A stretch of DNA of 64,000 nt from CAVOOW01 sp963697675 (GTDB taxonomy: Bacteria; Actinomycetota; Actinomycetes; JACCUZ01): assembly GCA_963697675.1 (NCBI GenBank), contig CAVOOW010000010.1, positions 269,139 to 333,138 on the forward strand, in the 5' to 3' direction. The translations under genes and the position numbers were made by a program. Under the pieces are notes generated by a model, which worked only from the letters and a program-made list of their open reading frames with translations, was not told where the DNA came from and did no database searches. Within the stretch, counting starts at the first letter, position 1. The number at the start of each line of letters is the position of its first letter. Below, in pieces: positions 15,934 to 25,900 of this stretch.

Positions 15934-16941
15934 CTAGGGGTTCGCGGCGTCGGTCGGGTAGAGCCCCAGGACACGCGCGCGTAGTCGGGCAACGCCGAGC
16001 AGGGTGTCGATGTTCGGCGTCGCGACCCCGAGCTTGGCGGCGAGCTCTCGGACGACCGTGACCATGGCGTCCAACTCGATGCTGCGACCGTTGTCGATGT
16101 CCTGGAGCATCGAGGTCCGGAAAGCGCCGAGCTGTCGCGTGACCGCGTGCCGGTCCTCGGGGTCCTGGGTGATCGGCAGGCCGATGCGGGCGCCGACATC
16201 GGCCGCCTCCGTCATGCATCGGGTGGCGAACTGTCGCACGAACAGGTCGTCGAGGATGAGGTCCGTCGTGGCGCCGGTGACGGCGGAGAGCGGGTTCATG
16301 GTCATGTTGCCCCAGAGCTTGAACCAGATGTCCGCCTGGATCCGTTGCGAGACGTCGATGTCGAAGCCACCCTGTCGCAGGACCGCCGCCACCCGGTCGA
16401 CGCGGGCCTCGGCCGGTCCGCCCTGCGGGTCACCCACGATGATCCGGTTGCCGGAGCCGTGCCGAACCGTGCCCGGCGCGGGGCACGACGCGCTCAGATG
16501 GACCACGCCGCCCAGAATCTGCTTACCGGGTATGGACTTCTCGAGGCTGCCAGGGTCCAGAGACGGCAACCGCAGGTCGCCGGCTGCGCCGGGTAGTCCC
16601 GTGAAGAACCACCAGGGGATCCCGTTCATGGCAGAGAGGACGACGGTGTCGGGGCCGAGCAACGACGCAATGGCGCTTGCGACGGACGGAAGCGCGGTCG
16701 TCTTGACGGTGAGCACGACGATGTCCTGAGGTCCGAGTTCTTCCGGTCGCTCGGTTGCCTCGATCGGGAAGCTCTCGCGGACCTGCCCCCCGTCTCGCTC
16801 CTCGAGCAGCACGAGCCCGTCGGAGCGGACGTTCGCCAGTGTGGCGTTGCGTGCAACGGCCGTCACGGTTACGCCGCCGCGGGCCAGCCGTGCGCCGATC
16901 AGCCCGCCCACGGCGCCCAGCCCGAAGATGCATACCGTCAT
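15934..16941 (-). CDS. Ketopantoate reductase family protein (PanE/ApbA)
   Basis: The protein has 335 residues. The N-terminal Rossmann motif is FGLGAVGGLIGARLA, followed by VAR (NADP-binding region) and the middle segment SAMNGIPWWFF. The C-terminal helical domain has WFKLWGNMTMNPLSAVTGA with the conserved Lys/Asn, and ends SIELDAMVTVVRELAAKLGVATPN. Such proteins reduce 2-ketopantoate to pantoate with NADPH, but many paralogues act on other keto acids, so no gene symbol is given. It is convergent with the SMP-30 gene and has no pantothenate-pathway neighbours. Confidence 0.85.
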   Translation of the reverse strand: MTVCIFGLGAVGGLIGARLARGGVTVTAVARNATLANVRSDGLVLLEERDGGQVRESFPIEATERPEELGPQDIVVLTVKTTALPSVASAIASLLGPDTVVLSAMNGIPWWFFTGLPGAAGDLRLPSLDPGSLEKSIPGKQILGGVVHLSASCPAPGTVRHGSGNRIIVGDPQGGPAEARVDRVAAVLRQGGFDIDVSQRIQADIWFKLWGNMTMNPLSAVTGATTDLILDDLFVRQFATRCMTEAADVGARIGLPITQDPEDRHAVTRQLGAFRTSMLQDIDNGRSIELDAMVTVVRELAAKLGVATPNIDTLLGVARLRARVLGLYPTDAANP

Positions 16942-16973
16942 AGCGCTGCATTCTGCCCGGTGGGCGCCGCCGG

Positions 16974-18020
16974 TCAGGCTCGCGGCCCCGCGGGGTAGCG
17001 GGCCGGTGAGGCGTGCAGACCGTCGTGGTGGATCGGCCCACCGCGGTCGGCGAGCGGACTTCCCGTCGCGCCGGAGCGGACGGCGACCATCTCCGCGACG
17101 ATCGCGACCGCAATCTCTGCAGGCGTCCGCGCGCCGATGTCCAAGCCGGCGGGACCGCGCACCCGGCCGATGGCGTCGGTGGTCACGCCGTGCTCGACGA
17201 GCCAGTCGGCGCGGGCGGCTTGGGTGTGCCGCGAGCCGAGAGCCGCGAGATAGCCGACGTCGCTCGACAGCGCGGCGGCGAGCACCGGTGCATCCACCGA
17301 CCGGTCATGACTGAGTACGACGACGCCGTCGCCGGGTCCGAGCGCCGCGACAGCATCGGTCGCTCCGCTCACGTCGTTGACGGTGCTCGGCTCCCAACCC
17401 AGCAGCCGAGCGGCACCCTCCAGTGCTCCCGCGATCAGGCCCTCGCCAACGACCACGAGCTGCGGTGTCGGCCACAGAGCCGCCACCAGCCACCTGCGGT
17501 CGTCGATGTCGAGGACGGCGGACTCGGGTGTGCCACGACCGAACAGCGCAACGACCTCTTGCGCCCGGGTGACGGGGTCTGCGGAGTCCTGCTCCGGTCC
17601 GACCGTCAACCACGTGGTCCGCCCCAGGTCCGGATCGCTCAGGTCGGTCACCAGACAGACGGGGGTGCGCGAGGCGAGCAGCTGCCACCCGGTTTCGGCC
17701 AGCCCGGTGGCGGGTTGGAGCAGCACCGTCGCCTGGCCGCCGCAGGTCAGCCCGACGGCCACGGCGTCGTCGTCGCCGATGCGCAGGTCCAGCAGCCGTG
17801 CGGCACCGTCGACGTCGGCCTTGGCGAGGGCGTCGGCCAGGGCACGGTCGGCCGCACCGGACAGGATCTGCCCGACCGCGGGAAGCCCGTCGGTGACGGC
17901 GGTCGCCTCGCCGCGGTCGTTCGAACCCATGCCGGTGACGGACACGACCCTGGCCAACCACACCGGTCGCTGCTGGTGCTGCCAGGCGAGCACCTGGCCA
18001 GCAAGCTCGAACAGGGTCAC
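16974..18020 (-). CDS. XdhC family protein (molybdoenzyme maturation factor)
   Basis: The 348-residue product carries the XdhC/CoxF-type arrangement: an N-terminal helical part (AGQVLAWQHQQRPVWLARVVSVTGMG) and a C-terminal Rossmann part with LVVVGEGLIAGALEGAARLLGW and YLAALGSRHTQAARADWLVEHGV. XdhC binds molybdenum cofactor and delivers it in sulfurated form to xanthine dehydrogenase-type enzymes. The start is GTG 18020 because GAGGAGGT lies a few bases upstream. It is divergent from the molybdate cluster. No molybdo-hydroxylase subunit is in the window. Confidence 0.9.
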   Translation of the reverse strand: MTLFELAGQVLAWQHQQRPVWLARVVSVTGMGSNDRGEATAVTDGLPAVGQILSGAADRALADALAKADVDGAARLLDLRIGDDDAVAVGLTCGGQATVLLQPATGLAETGWQLLASRTPVCLVTDLSDPDLGRTTWLTVGPEQDSADPVTRAQEVVALFGRGTPESAVLDIDDRRWLVAALWPTPQLVVVGEGLIAGALEGAARLLGWEPSTVNDVSGATDAVAALGPGDGVVVLSHDRSVDAPVLAAALSSDVGYLAALGSRHTQAARADWLVEHGVTTDAIGRVRGPAGLDIGARTPAEIAVAIVAEMVAVRSGATGSPLADRGGPIHHDGLHASPARYPAGPRA

Positions 18021-18127
18021 GGGGACCTCCTCGCTATCGACGCGTTTTCGGCTTTCCCAGTGGTTTTCTGCCGCTGCTGCTGGCCGCAGGCTGTCACAGA
18101 ACGGCATCTGCGGATAGGGTCCGGCAG

Positions 18128-18538
18128 GTGGCGATGTTCAAGATCAGCGAAGCTGCCGGCCTGCTGGGCGTCAGCAGCGACACACTGCGCCGCTGGGCCG
18201 ACGCCGGCCGGGTGCCCACGATCCGCGACGACTCCGGCCGGCAGGCGATCGAGGGTGCGGAGCTCGCCCGGTTCGCCGAGGAGGTGGCCGCGGCCACCGA
18301 CCGCCCGGTGGCCCGGCCGGTGGTGTCCGAGTCGGCCCGCAACCGGTTCCTGGGGCTGGTCACCAAGGTCACCAGGGACACGGTAATGGCGCAGGTCGAG
18401 ATGCAGGCCGGTCCGCACCGCATCGTTTCGCTGATGAGCCGCGAGGCTGCCGACGAGCTCGGCCTCGAACCCGGTGTGCTCGCCGTCGCGGCCGTGAAGT
18501 CCACGAACGTCGTCATCGAGGTTCCCGTCCAACCCTGA
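18128..18538 (+). CDS. HTH-TOBE molybdate-responsive regulator
   Basis: The protein has 136 residues. Residues 1-60 are a MerR/excisionase-type helix-turn-helix (FKISEAAGLLGVSSDTLRRWADAGRVPTIR). Residues 70-134 are one TOBE (Mop) domain, RNRFLGLVTKVTRDTVMAQVEMQ to STNVVIEV, which binds molybdate or tungstate in the family. It sits 49 bp before modA in the same direction, so it probably both senses molybdate and controls the transporter operon. The GTG at 18128 is followed closely by an internal ATG at 18134. Confidence 0.88.
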   Translation: MAMFKISEAAGLLGVSSDTLRRWADAGRVPTIRDDSGRQAIEGAELARFAEEVAAATDRPVARPVVSESARNRFLGLVTKVTRDTVMAQVEMQAGPHRIVSLMSREAADELGLEPGVLAVAAVKSTNVVIEVPVQP

Positions 18539-18587
18539 CCCTGACCATCCCACCGGGCAGCGCCCGGCAGAGCTCCAGGAGTAAATC

Positions 18588-19388
18588 GTGCGCCGGATCG
18601 CCACCTCGCTGTCCGCTCTCGTCGCCGTCGCCGCGCTGCTCGCCGGCTGCGGCGGCTCCAGCGACTCGACCTCCGCCGGGTCGGCGTCGCCGTCGGCCAG
18701 CAAGTCCCCGGCCGTGACCGGCACGATCAACGTGTTCGCCGCTGCCTCCCTGCAGGAGGCGTTCACCAAACTCGGAGGGCAGTTCGAGGCAGCTCACCCC
18801 GGCTCCAAGGTCGTGTTCAACTTCGGACCCAGCTCCGGGCTGTCCGAGCAGATCGGGCAGGGCGCTCCGGCGGACGTGTTCGCATCGGCCAGCACGAAGA
18901 ACATGGACACGGTGGTTTCCAGCGGTGACGCGGCCAACCCCACGGACTTCGTCTCCAACACGATGGAGATCGCGGTGCCGCCCAAGAACCCGGCCGGCAT
19001 CACAAAGCTCGACGACCTCGCCAAGAAGGGCGTGAAGGTCGCGCTCTGCCAGGCCGAGGTGCCCTGTGGCGCCACCGCGCTGAAGGTGTTCGACAACGCG
19101 AACATCAAGGTCACTCCCGTCACCCAGGAGGTCGACGTCAAGTCGACGCTGAGCAAGGTCACCCTCGGCGAGGTCGACGCCGGTGTTGTCTATGTCACCG
19201 ACGTGCGGGCGGCCGGAGCCTCGGTGAAGGGCATCGAGATCCCGGCCGACGTGAACGCCTCGACCACCTACCCCATCGCCGCTCTCACGGCGTCGAAGAA
19301 CAAGACCACTGCGCAGGCGTTCGTCGACTACGTGCTGTCCCCGGACGGGCTCGCTGCACTGACCGCGGCCGGGTTCAGCGGGCCCTGA
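18588..19388 (+). CDS. modA: Molybdate ABC transporter, substrate-binding lipoprotein
   Basis: The protein has 266 residues. It begins with a lipoprotein signal peptide (RRIATSLSALVAVAALLAGC, lipobox LAGC) and a Ser-rich linker. The mature part reads INVFAAASLQEAFTKLGGQFE, FNFGPSSGLSEQIGQGAPADVFASAS and VDAGVVYVTDVRAAG, the order of ModA proteins with the Ser residues that bind the oxyanion. GTG 18588 follows AGGAG at good spacing. It delivers molybdate to ModBC. Confidence 0.95.
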   Translation: MRRIATSLSALVAVAALLAGCGGSSDSTSAGSASPSASKSPAVTGTINVFAAASLQEAFTKLGGQFEAAHPGSKVVFNFGPSSGLSEQIGQGAPADVFASASTKNMDTVVSSGDAANPTDFVSNTMEIAVPPKNPAGITKLDDLAKKGVKVALCQAEVPCGATALKVFDNANIKVTPVTQEVDVKSTLSKVTLGEVDAGVVYVTDVRAAGASVKGIEIPADVNASTTYPIAALTASKNKTTAQAFVDYVLSPDGLAALTAAGFSGP

Positions 19389-19395
19389 GCGGTTC

Positions 19396-20217
19396 ATGGA
19401 CAGGCAGCGGGTCGAAGCCCCCGAGGACCGCAACCAGGTGCCCTGGCCCCTCGCTGTGCCGGCGACGATTGCGGTCGCGTTCCTGTTGCTGCCGCTGCTC
19501 GGGCTGCTCGTGCGGGCACCGTGGCGCAGCCTCGACCGGGTTCTGGCGGAGAGCCAGGTTGTCGATGCGCTGCGCTTGTCCCTGATCTGCGCCAGTGCCG
19601 CGACCGTCGTGTCCCTGGTGTTCGGGGTGCCGCTGGCGTGGGTGCTTGCCCGGGGACGGTTCCGGGGACGGGGACTGCTGCGCGCCCTCGTCACCCTGCC
19701 GCTCGTACTGCCTCCGGTTGTCGGTGGCGTCGCGCTGCTCCTGGCCTTCGGCCGCCGGGGCATCGTCGGGCAGTACCTCGACTCCTGGTTCGGCTTCACG
19801 CTGCCGTTCACCACCCTCGGGGTGGTCGTGGCCGAGACTTTCGTCGCCATGCCCTTTCTCATCGTCACCGTCGAAGGCGCCTTCCGCAGCGCCGACCGCG
19901 GCTACGAGGAGGCAGCCGCCACCCTGGGCGCGTCGCGGCTGACGGTGTTCCGGCGCGTCACGCTGCCGCTGATCGGGCCGTCCCTGGTGGCGGGGTCGGT
20001 GCTGTGCTGGGCCCGCGCGCTCGGTGAGTTCGGCGCCACGATCACCTTTGCGGGGAACTTCCCGGGCCGCACCCAGACGATGCCGATCGCGGTCTACCTC
20101 GCGCTCGAACGCGACCCGGAGGCCGCCATCGCGCTCTCGCTCGTCCTGCTGGCCGTGTCGGTCGCGGTGCTGGTGGGGCTGCGCGAACGGTGGCTCAACA
20201 CGGGGACCGCGGCGTGA
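19396..20217 (+). CDS. modB: Molybdate ABC transporter permease
   Basis: The protein has 273 residues and about six membrane helices (LAVPATIAVAFLLLPLLGLL, LRLSLICASAATVVSLVFG, LVLPPVVGGVALLLAFG and later ones). The EAA loop is present as EEAAATLGASRLTVFRRVTLPLIGPS, followed by ARALGEFGATITFAGN, which is typical of ModB. It starts 7 bp after the modA stop, so translation is likely coupled. Confidence 0.95.
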   Translation: MDRQRVEAPEDRNQVPWPLAVPATIAVAFLLLPLLGLLVRAPWRSLDRVLAESQVVDALRLSLICASAATVVSLVFGVPLAWVLARGRFRGRGLLRALVTLPLVLPPVVGGVALLLAFGRRGIVGQYLDSWFGFTLPFTTLGVVVAETFVAMPFLIVTVEGAFRSADRGYEEAAATLGASRLTVFRRVTLPLIGPSLVAGSVLCWARALGEFGATITFAGNFPGRTQTMPIAVYLALERDPEAAIALSLVLLAVSVAVLVGLRERWLNTGTAA

Positions 20218-20266
20218 CCGTCAGGGCGCTCGAGCGAAGCCCGACTCCCACGGCGACGATGACCGC

Positions 20267-21397
20267 ATGACAAGCGTGTCCGCCGGGCGGGCGGACGAGA
20301 CGACGGACGTGGGCCGGCTGGAGGTCGACGTCGTCGTGCGGCGCGGTGCCTTCCAGCTCGACGTGGCGATCTCGGTCGCGCCGGGGGAGGTGCTCGGCGT
20401 CCTTGGTCCCAACGGAGCCGGCAAGACCACGCTGCTCCGCGTCCTCTCGGGCCTCGCGGCCGCGACCGAGGGCAGCATCCGGCTCGGCGCCGCCGTCCTT
20501 GACGACGCCGCAACGGGAGCGTTCGTGCCCGCCGAGCAGCGGCCGGTCGGGCTGGTGTTCCAGAACTACCGCTTGTTCCCGCACCTGAGCGTGCGCGACA
20601 ACGTCGCGTTCGCCGCCCGCTCCCGGGGCAGCGGGCGATCAGAGGCTCGCCAGCATGCCGATCGGTTCCTCCGCCAGCTCGGCCTCGCCGAGCTCGCCGG
20701 ACGCAAGCCGGCGGAGCTGTCCGGCGGCCAGGCGCAGCGCGTCGCCCTCGCCCGGGCGCTGGCCGCCGACCCGGCGATGCTGCTCCTCGACGAGCCGCTG
20801 TCCGCTCTCGACGCCCGCACCCGCCTCGAGGTGCGCGGCGAGCTGCGCCGCCACCTCGACGACTTTGCCGGCCCGGTCCTGCTCGTGACCCACGACCCGC
20901 TCGAGGCGATGGTCATGACCGACCGGCTCGTCGTGATCGAGGACGGCAAGGTCGTGCAGCAGGGCACACCCGCTCAGGTCGCCCGCCGGCCCGCGACGCA
21001 GTACGTCGCCCGGCTGCTCGGACTCAACTTCTACCGCGGCTTCCTCGCGTCCGCGGACGGAACCGTCCAGCTGGCGGCCGGAGGCACGCTGGTCGCGACA
21101 CCTGCGGGCGCAGCCCCGCTGGTGAACACCGACGTCCTGGTCGCCGTACGCCCGTCCGCGATCTCGGTGCACACCGAGCGGCCCGACCATGCCAGTCCAC
21201 GCAACGTGTGGGCGGGCACCATCACGGGTCTCGAGATGCTCGCCGACCGGGTCCGGGCCCAGGTCGACGGCCGGCCCAGCGCCCTCGTCGACCTCACTCC
21301 GGCCGCGGTCGCCGACCTCGGGCTGCGGCCCGGCCTGCCGGTCTGGCTGTCGGCCAAGGCCACCGAGGTCGACGTCTATCCCGACAACTCCGACTAA
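20267..21397 (+). CDS. modC: Molybdate ABC transporter ATP-binding protein
   Basis: The protein has 376 residues. It has Walker A (LGPNGAGKTT), a Q-loop (GLVFQNYRLFPHL), the ABC signature (LSGGQAQRVALARAL), Walker B (MLLLDEPLSALD) and the H-loop (LLVTHDP). The C-terminal 120 residues look like a TOBE-type regulatory extension, usual for ModC. ATG 20267 is the first in-frame start after the modB stop; the gap is 49 bp. A nested palindrome follows the stop. Confidence 0.95.
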   Translation: MTSVSAGRADETTDVGRLEVDVVVRRGAFQLDVAISVAPGEVLGVLGPNGAGKTTLLRVLSGLAAATEGSIRLGAAVLDDAATGAFVPAEQRPVGLVFQNYRLFPHLSVRDNVAFAARSRGSGRSEARQHADRFLRQLGLAELAGRKPAELSGGQAQRVALARALAADPAMLLLDEPLSALDARTRLEVRGELRRHLDDFAGPVLLVTHDPLEAMVMTDRLVVIEDGKVVQQGTPAQVARRPATQYVARLLGLNFYRGFLASADGTVQLAAGGTLVATPAGAAPLVNTDVLVAVRPSAISVHTERPDHASPRNVWAGTITGLEMLADRVRAQVDGRPSALVDLTPAAVADLGLRPGLPVWLSAKATEVDVYPDNSD

Positions 21398-21420
21398 CCC
21401 CGCTCCACCCCTCCTCTTCA

Positions 21421-21533
21421 AAGTCGATCATGCACAACCTGGAACGCGCACCCATCGCCGCAGGTCAGCGCCCCGGAAATCGGAATCGATCATGCAGTAA
21501 CTGGGCGCAGCTCAGAAGCTGCATGATCGACTT
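21421..21533. repeat. Nested GATCATG palindrome downstream of modC
   Basis: Outer arms AAGTCGATCATGCA (21421-21434) and TGCATGATCGACTT (21520-21533) are perfect inverted repeats. A second copy of the left arm, TCGATCATGCAG (21486-21497), pairs with the same right arm (CTGCATGATCGA, 21519-21530). Two alternative hairpins can therefore form. It may terminate the mod operon. Confidence 0.75.
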
Positions 21534-21646
21534 GAGAGGGGTGAGGGGGTCGCGGGGGCAGGCCGCCGCGTATCCGGCGGGCGTCCCCCCGGACGGGTGG
21601 GGGGAGCCACCTGCCCGTTGCCGCCGCACGTTCCTACCGTCGAAGC

Positions 21647-22960
21647 ATGACGCCAACGACCACCACAGTCAGTCCCTCGACGACCGTTGCTGCACGTCCT
21701 TCGCGGTGGCGACCGCGTGACGAACGCTCGCTGTTCCTGCTCGGCACGGCACTCGTCGCGCTGCACGTCGTGGACGACAGCTTCCTGCAGCCGCCGGCCG
21801 GCACGTCAGCCGCCGACCACCTGGCCGGCGGGCTGGTCCCGGTGGCCCTGTTGGCGGCCGCCGCATGGGCCTACGGGCGGGTGCGGGCGGGGTGGCGCGG
21901 CGTGTTGGCGCTGGTCGTCGGTGTCTTCGGCGTCGGTATCGGCGCCATCGAGGCCGGCTACTACACCACCGCCGTCGGACCGTCCGGTGACGACTTCACC
22001 GGGTTGCTCGCCATCCCCGCCGGCCTGCTGCTGGTGGGGCTCGGGACTGTGACGCTGTGGCGCTCGCGGCGGCGCGACCGGAGCCTGCTCCGCCGCGTCA
22101 TCCGCCGCGCCCTGTTGGCCGTCGCCGGAGTCCTGGCTGCGTTCTTCGTCGCTCAGCCGGTGCTGTTCGCCTATGTCGTCACCCACGTTCAGCGTGCCTA
22201 CGTGCCCGCCGACGCACTTGGCGTCGCGCACGAGAACATCAGCTTCACGACCTCAGACGGACTGCGCCTGCGGGGCTGGTACATCCCGTCGCGCAACGGC
22301 GCCGCCGTCGTCGACTTCCCGGGCCGGCTCGGCACCCAGACGGCCGCACGGATGCTCGCGCGGCACGGCTACGGCGTCCTGCTGTTCGACCGTCGCGGAG
22401 AGGGTCGCAGCGAGGGTGGCGGGAACTTGCTCGGCTGGGGCGGTGACAAGGACATCATCGCCGCTGTCGACTGGCTGAAGAAGCGGCCGGACGTCGACCC
22501 GCGACGGATCGGCGGCATCGGCTTCTCGGTGGGCGGCGAGCTGCTGCTCGAGGCCGCCGCGAAGGACCCAGACATCGCCGCCGTCGTGTCCGACGGCGCC
22601 GGCGCACGACAGCTGGTGGAGGAGAAGAAGGCCTTGCCAGGCCGCGACTTCTGGCCGATGAGCCCCGGCTTTGTTCTCCTCAACGCGGCGGTGGCCGTCT
22701 TCTCGGACACGGCGCCGCCGGCCACACTCACCGACCTGGTTCCCCGGATCGCACCGCGCCCCGTGCTGTTCATCTGGGCCCCGGACGGCGGCAACGAGAC
22801 TGAGGTGCTGACGCCGGAGTTCCACCGGGTCGCGGGACCGAACGCGTCCCTGTGGGCCATCCCGGATGCCAAGCACATCAAGGGGATCGAGGCGCAACCA
22901 CGCGCGTACGAGGACCGCGTTGTCGCGTTCTTCGACGATGGGCTGCTGGAACGCCCTTAG
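21647..22960 (+). CDS. Membrane-anchored alpha/beta hydrolase
   Basis: The protein has 437 residues. Residues 25-175 hold about five hydrophobic segments (for example LAGGLVPVALLAAAAWAYG, GVLALVVGVFGVGIGAIEAGYY and ALLAVAGVLAAFFVAQPVLFAYV). The rest is an alpha/beta-hydrolase domain: GVLLFDRRGEGRSEG, RIGGIGFSVGGELLLEAA with the nucleophile elbow GFSVGG (Ser), a later Asp in PDGGNETEV, and DAKHIKG with the probable catalytic His. The domain faces one side of the membrane. Nine bases after its stop starts the SARP regulator, suggesting an operon. Confidence 0.85.
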   Translation: MTPTTTTVSPSTTVAARPSRWRPRDERSLFLLGTALVALHVVDDSFLQPPAGTSAADHLAGGLVPVALLAAAAWAYGRVRAGWRGVLALVVGVFGVGIGAIEAGYYTTAVGPSGDDFTGLLAIPAGLLLVGLGTVTLWRSRRRDRSLLRRVIRRALLAVAGVLAAFFVAQPVLFAYVVTHVQRAYVPADALGVAHENISFTTSDGLRLRGWYIPSRNGAAVVDFPGRLGTQTAARMLARHGYGVLLFDRRGEGRSEGGGNLLGWGGDKDIIAAVDWLKKRPDVDPRRIGGIGFSVGGELLLEAAAKDPDIAAVVSDGAGARQLVEEKKALPGRDFWPMSPGFVLLNAAVAVFSDTAPPATLTDLVPRIAPRPVLFIWAPDGGNETEVLTPEFHRVAGPNASLWAIPDAKHIKGIEAQPRAYEDRVVAFFDDGLLERP

Positions 22961-22969
22961 CATCTGGAA

Positions 22970-25900
22970 GTGCTCGCGATTTCGGTGCTCGGTCCGGTCG
23001 AGCTCCTTCGCGACGGTCAGCCGCTTGCGGTGCCGGCCGGTAAGACGACCGAGGTGCTGATCCGGCTTGCGCTGGACAGCACGGTCACCGTCAGCGCTGA
23101 TCGGTTGATCGAGGACCTGTGGGGCGTCGAGGCGACCGCCACCGAACGGAACACCGTGCAGGCCAAGATCTCCAAGTTGCGGCGTGCTCTCGGCGAGGCC
23201 GCAGTCGTGTCCGGCGGGCGCCTCGGCTACACCCTGGAGGTCGACCCGAGCGCGGTCGACGCCCTGGAGGTGCTCAGGGTCGCGCAGGCGGCCAGGGAAC
23301 TGCTCGACGCCGGTGAGACCGAGGCGGCGCTGGAGTCGTGCACGAGAGCGTTGGCGATGTTCCGCGGTGACGCGGTGTTGAGCGACGCCGGGAACGGAGA
23401 CTGGCTGGTCCCGTACCGGGTGCGGCTCGAGGAGGTCCGTATCGGTCTGGTCGAGGACCAGCTGGCAGCCCGGATGGAGCGGGGCGCCGGCCGCGAGGTG
23501 ATCGGTGAGCTCGAGGCGCTCGTCGTCGTCCACCCGTTGCGGGAGCGCATCTGGGAGCTGCTGGTCACCGCGCTGTACCGAGCAGGGCGGCAGGCGGATG
23601 CGCTGGCGACCTACCAGCGGGTCAGGGTCCTCCTGTCCGACGAGCTCGGTCTCGACCCGGGTCCGCGGCTGCAACAGCTCGAGCAGCAGATCCTCGTGCA
23701 GGACTCCTCACTTGGCGACCGCCTGGGATCGCAGCCGCTTGACGCGCGGGCCGGAAACCTGCCGTCGATGTCGCCTGACCTTGTGGGGCGCGAGGCGGAG
23801 CTGGCAGCACTGGCGGACCTGCTCGCGAGCGAACGGCTCGTCGAGATCACCGGGCCGGGAGGTGTCGGGAAGACCGCGCTCGCGATTGCGCTCGGACGGA
23901 GGCTGAGCGTGCTGGACGGTGCTGTGTCCGGTGGCGTGTGGCTGGCCAGACTCGAGACCGCCGTGACGGCCGACGACGTCATCGACACGTTGATCGCCGC
24001 GTTGAACGTCCCCGGCGAGGCCGCGCTTTTCGAGCGGCTCAAGGGTACGGATGCATTGGTGATCCTCGACAACTGCGAGCACCTCCTGGATGCCGCCGCG
24101 AGCGTGGCCGTTCGCCTGTTGGACGCCGCCCCCGGGCTGCGGATGGTGTGCACCAGCCAGGTCCCCCTCGACGTCGACGGTGAGGTCGTGTTCGAGCTTG
24201 CACCGCTGGGGCTCGCTGACACCGTTGAGCTGTTCGGTCGGCGATCGACCGGACAGCGACTGACCGAGGCTGATGAAGCCGTGCTTGATCTGTGCCGCTC
24301 GCTCGACGGTCTGCCGTTGGTGATCGAGCTTGCTGCTGCCCGGACCAAGACCTTGTCGGTCGAAGAGATCACTCGGCGCCTCGATGACCGGTTCACCGTG
24401 CTGAGCGACCCGACCAGCCGCCGACCGGAACGCCGCCGCTCACTGAGGTCGACAATCAGGTGGAGCTACGAGCTGCTTTTCCCTGACGACCAGCGGGGAC
24501 TGTGGGCACTTGCCACGTTCGCGGGCGGTGCACCGCTGCCCGCGGTGGAGTTCGTCCTTGCGTCGCTCGACGTGCCGGCCACCGCCGCGATCGATGTGGT
24601 CGGGCGTCTCGCGAGCCGGTCGCTCGTGATGGTGGACGACAACGACACCTCTCCCACCCACGGGTCGGACCGAGCGGCGATTCACTCGGTCCGGTATCGG
24701 CTTCTCGACAGCATCCGGGCGTTCGCACTGGACGCGATGGCCGATGCCGGCCTGTCCGCTCGCGCCTACGCCGCGCACGCCGCGTGGTTCGCCGAAGCAG
24801 CCAGGTCCTCCACCGCGGGTGTGCGGAGCAGCCGCCAGGCCGAGTTTCTCTCCGTCGCGCGGGCCGAGCGCGCGAACATAGACGCCGCACTGACCTGGAG
24901 CGCCGTGCACGACCCGCTGCTCGGCCTGAGCATGGTCAACGGGTTCGGTTGGTCCTGGGTGGTGCTCGGCGACAGCAGAGGCGCACAGCGGATCCTGGCC
25001 GCGCTGGACGCGGTCGGAGACGCGGGCCGGACCGAAGACCGGGCCGGTGCCCTGTTGCTCGCGGCATGGATCGAAGCGTCGACGGGCCGCCTCGAGCTGG
25101 CCCGAGACCACATCACCGCCGCAACCGAGCTGGCAGAAGCGATCGGCGACATCGACCTGCAGGCGCGTTGCTGTTACTACCTCGCCTACGTGGTGTCGCA
25201 TCACGGCGAGTTCCGCCAGGCGATGGAGTTGACCGATCGCTGCCGCACTCTCTACGAGGGGCTGGACCGGCCCTGGGATCAGGCCGCGAACGCGTTGTTC
25301 GCCGCCAGGGCCGCGATCTCTGCCGGTGACGAGGAACGCGGCGCCGACGCCGCCGATCAGGTCCAGCGTTGGCTGCGCACGGTTGAGGACCCGTGGCTGC
25401 ACGTGCGTCGCGATGCGATGCTCGGCGAACTGGCCCGGGTCCAGCACCGGTTCGATGATGCCGTCTCCCACATCGGTCGTGCGGCGGAGGCATCGGGTCG
25501 TCTTGGCTTTGCGCAGACCGAGGCCTACCAGGTGATGAGTCTCGGGCGCGCGCAGTGCCAGGCCGGCGACTACGACAACGGTGAGTCCACCCTGGAGCTC
25601 GCGGTCGACAAGGCGGAGTCCACCGGTGACGTGCGGCTGGCGGCGCTGGCCCGGGTCCATCTCGGCCGGGTCCTGCGTGCGGTCGGAAAGGCGACGCAGG
25701 CACGGGCAGCGCTCGAGGCGGCGGACTCGTGGCATCGCGACTCCGGAGGAGGCGAACAGGCCGCGCTCGGCGAGTGCCTGCTGGCCGCCATGGACGCGGC
25801 CGATCGGGTCGCCGGCGCCGAGGAACGCCTGGTTGCGATCCTCGACGATGCCTCGCGCCGGGACGACGCCCCGGTCGAGGTCTTCGCCCTCGACGCGCTC

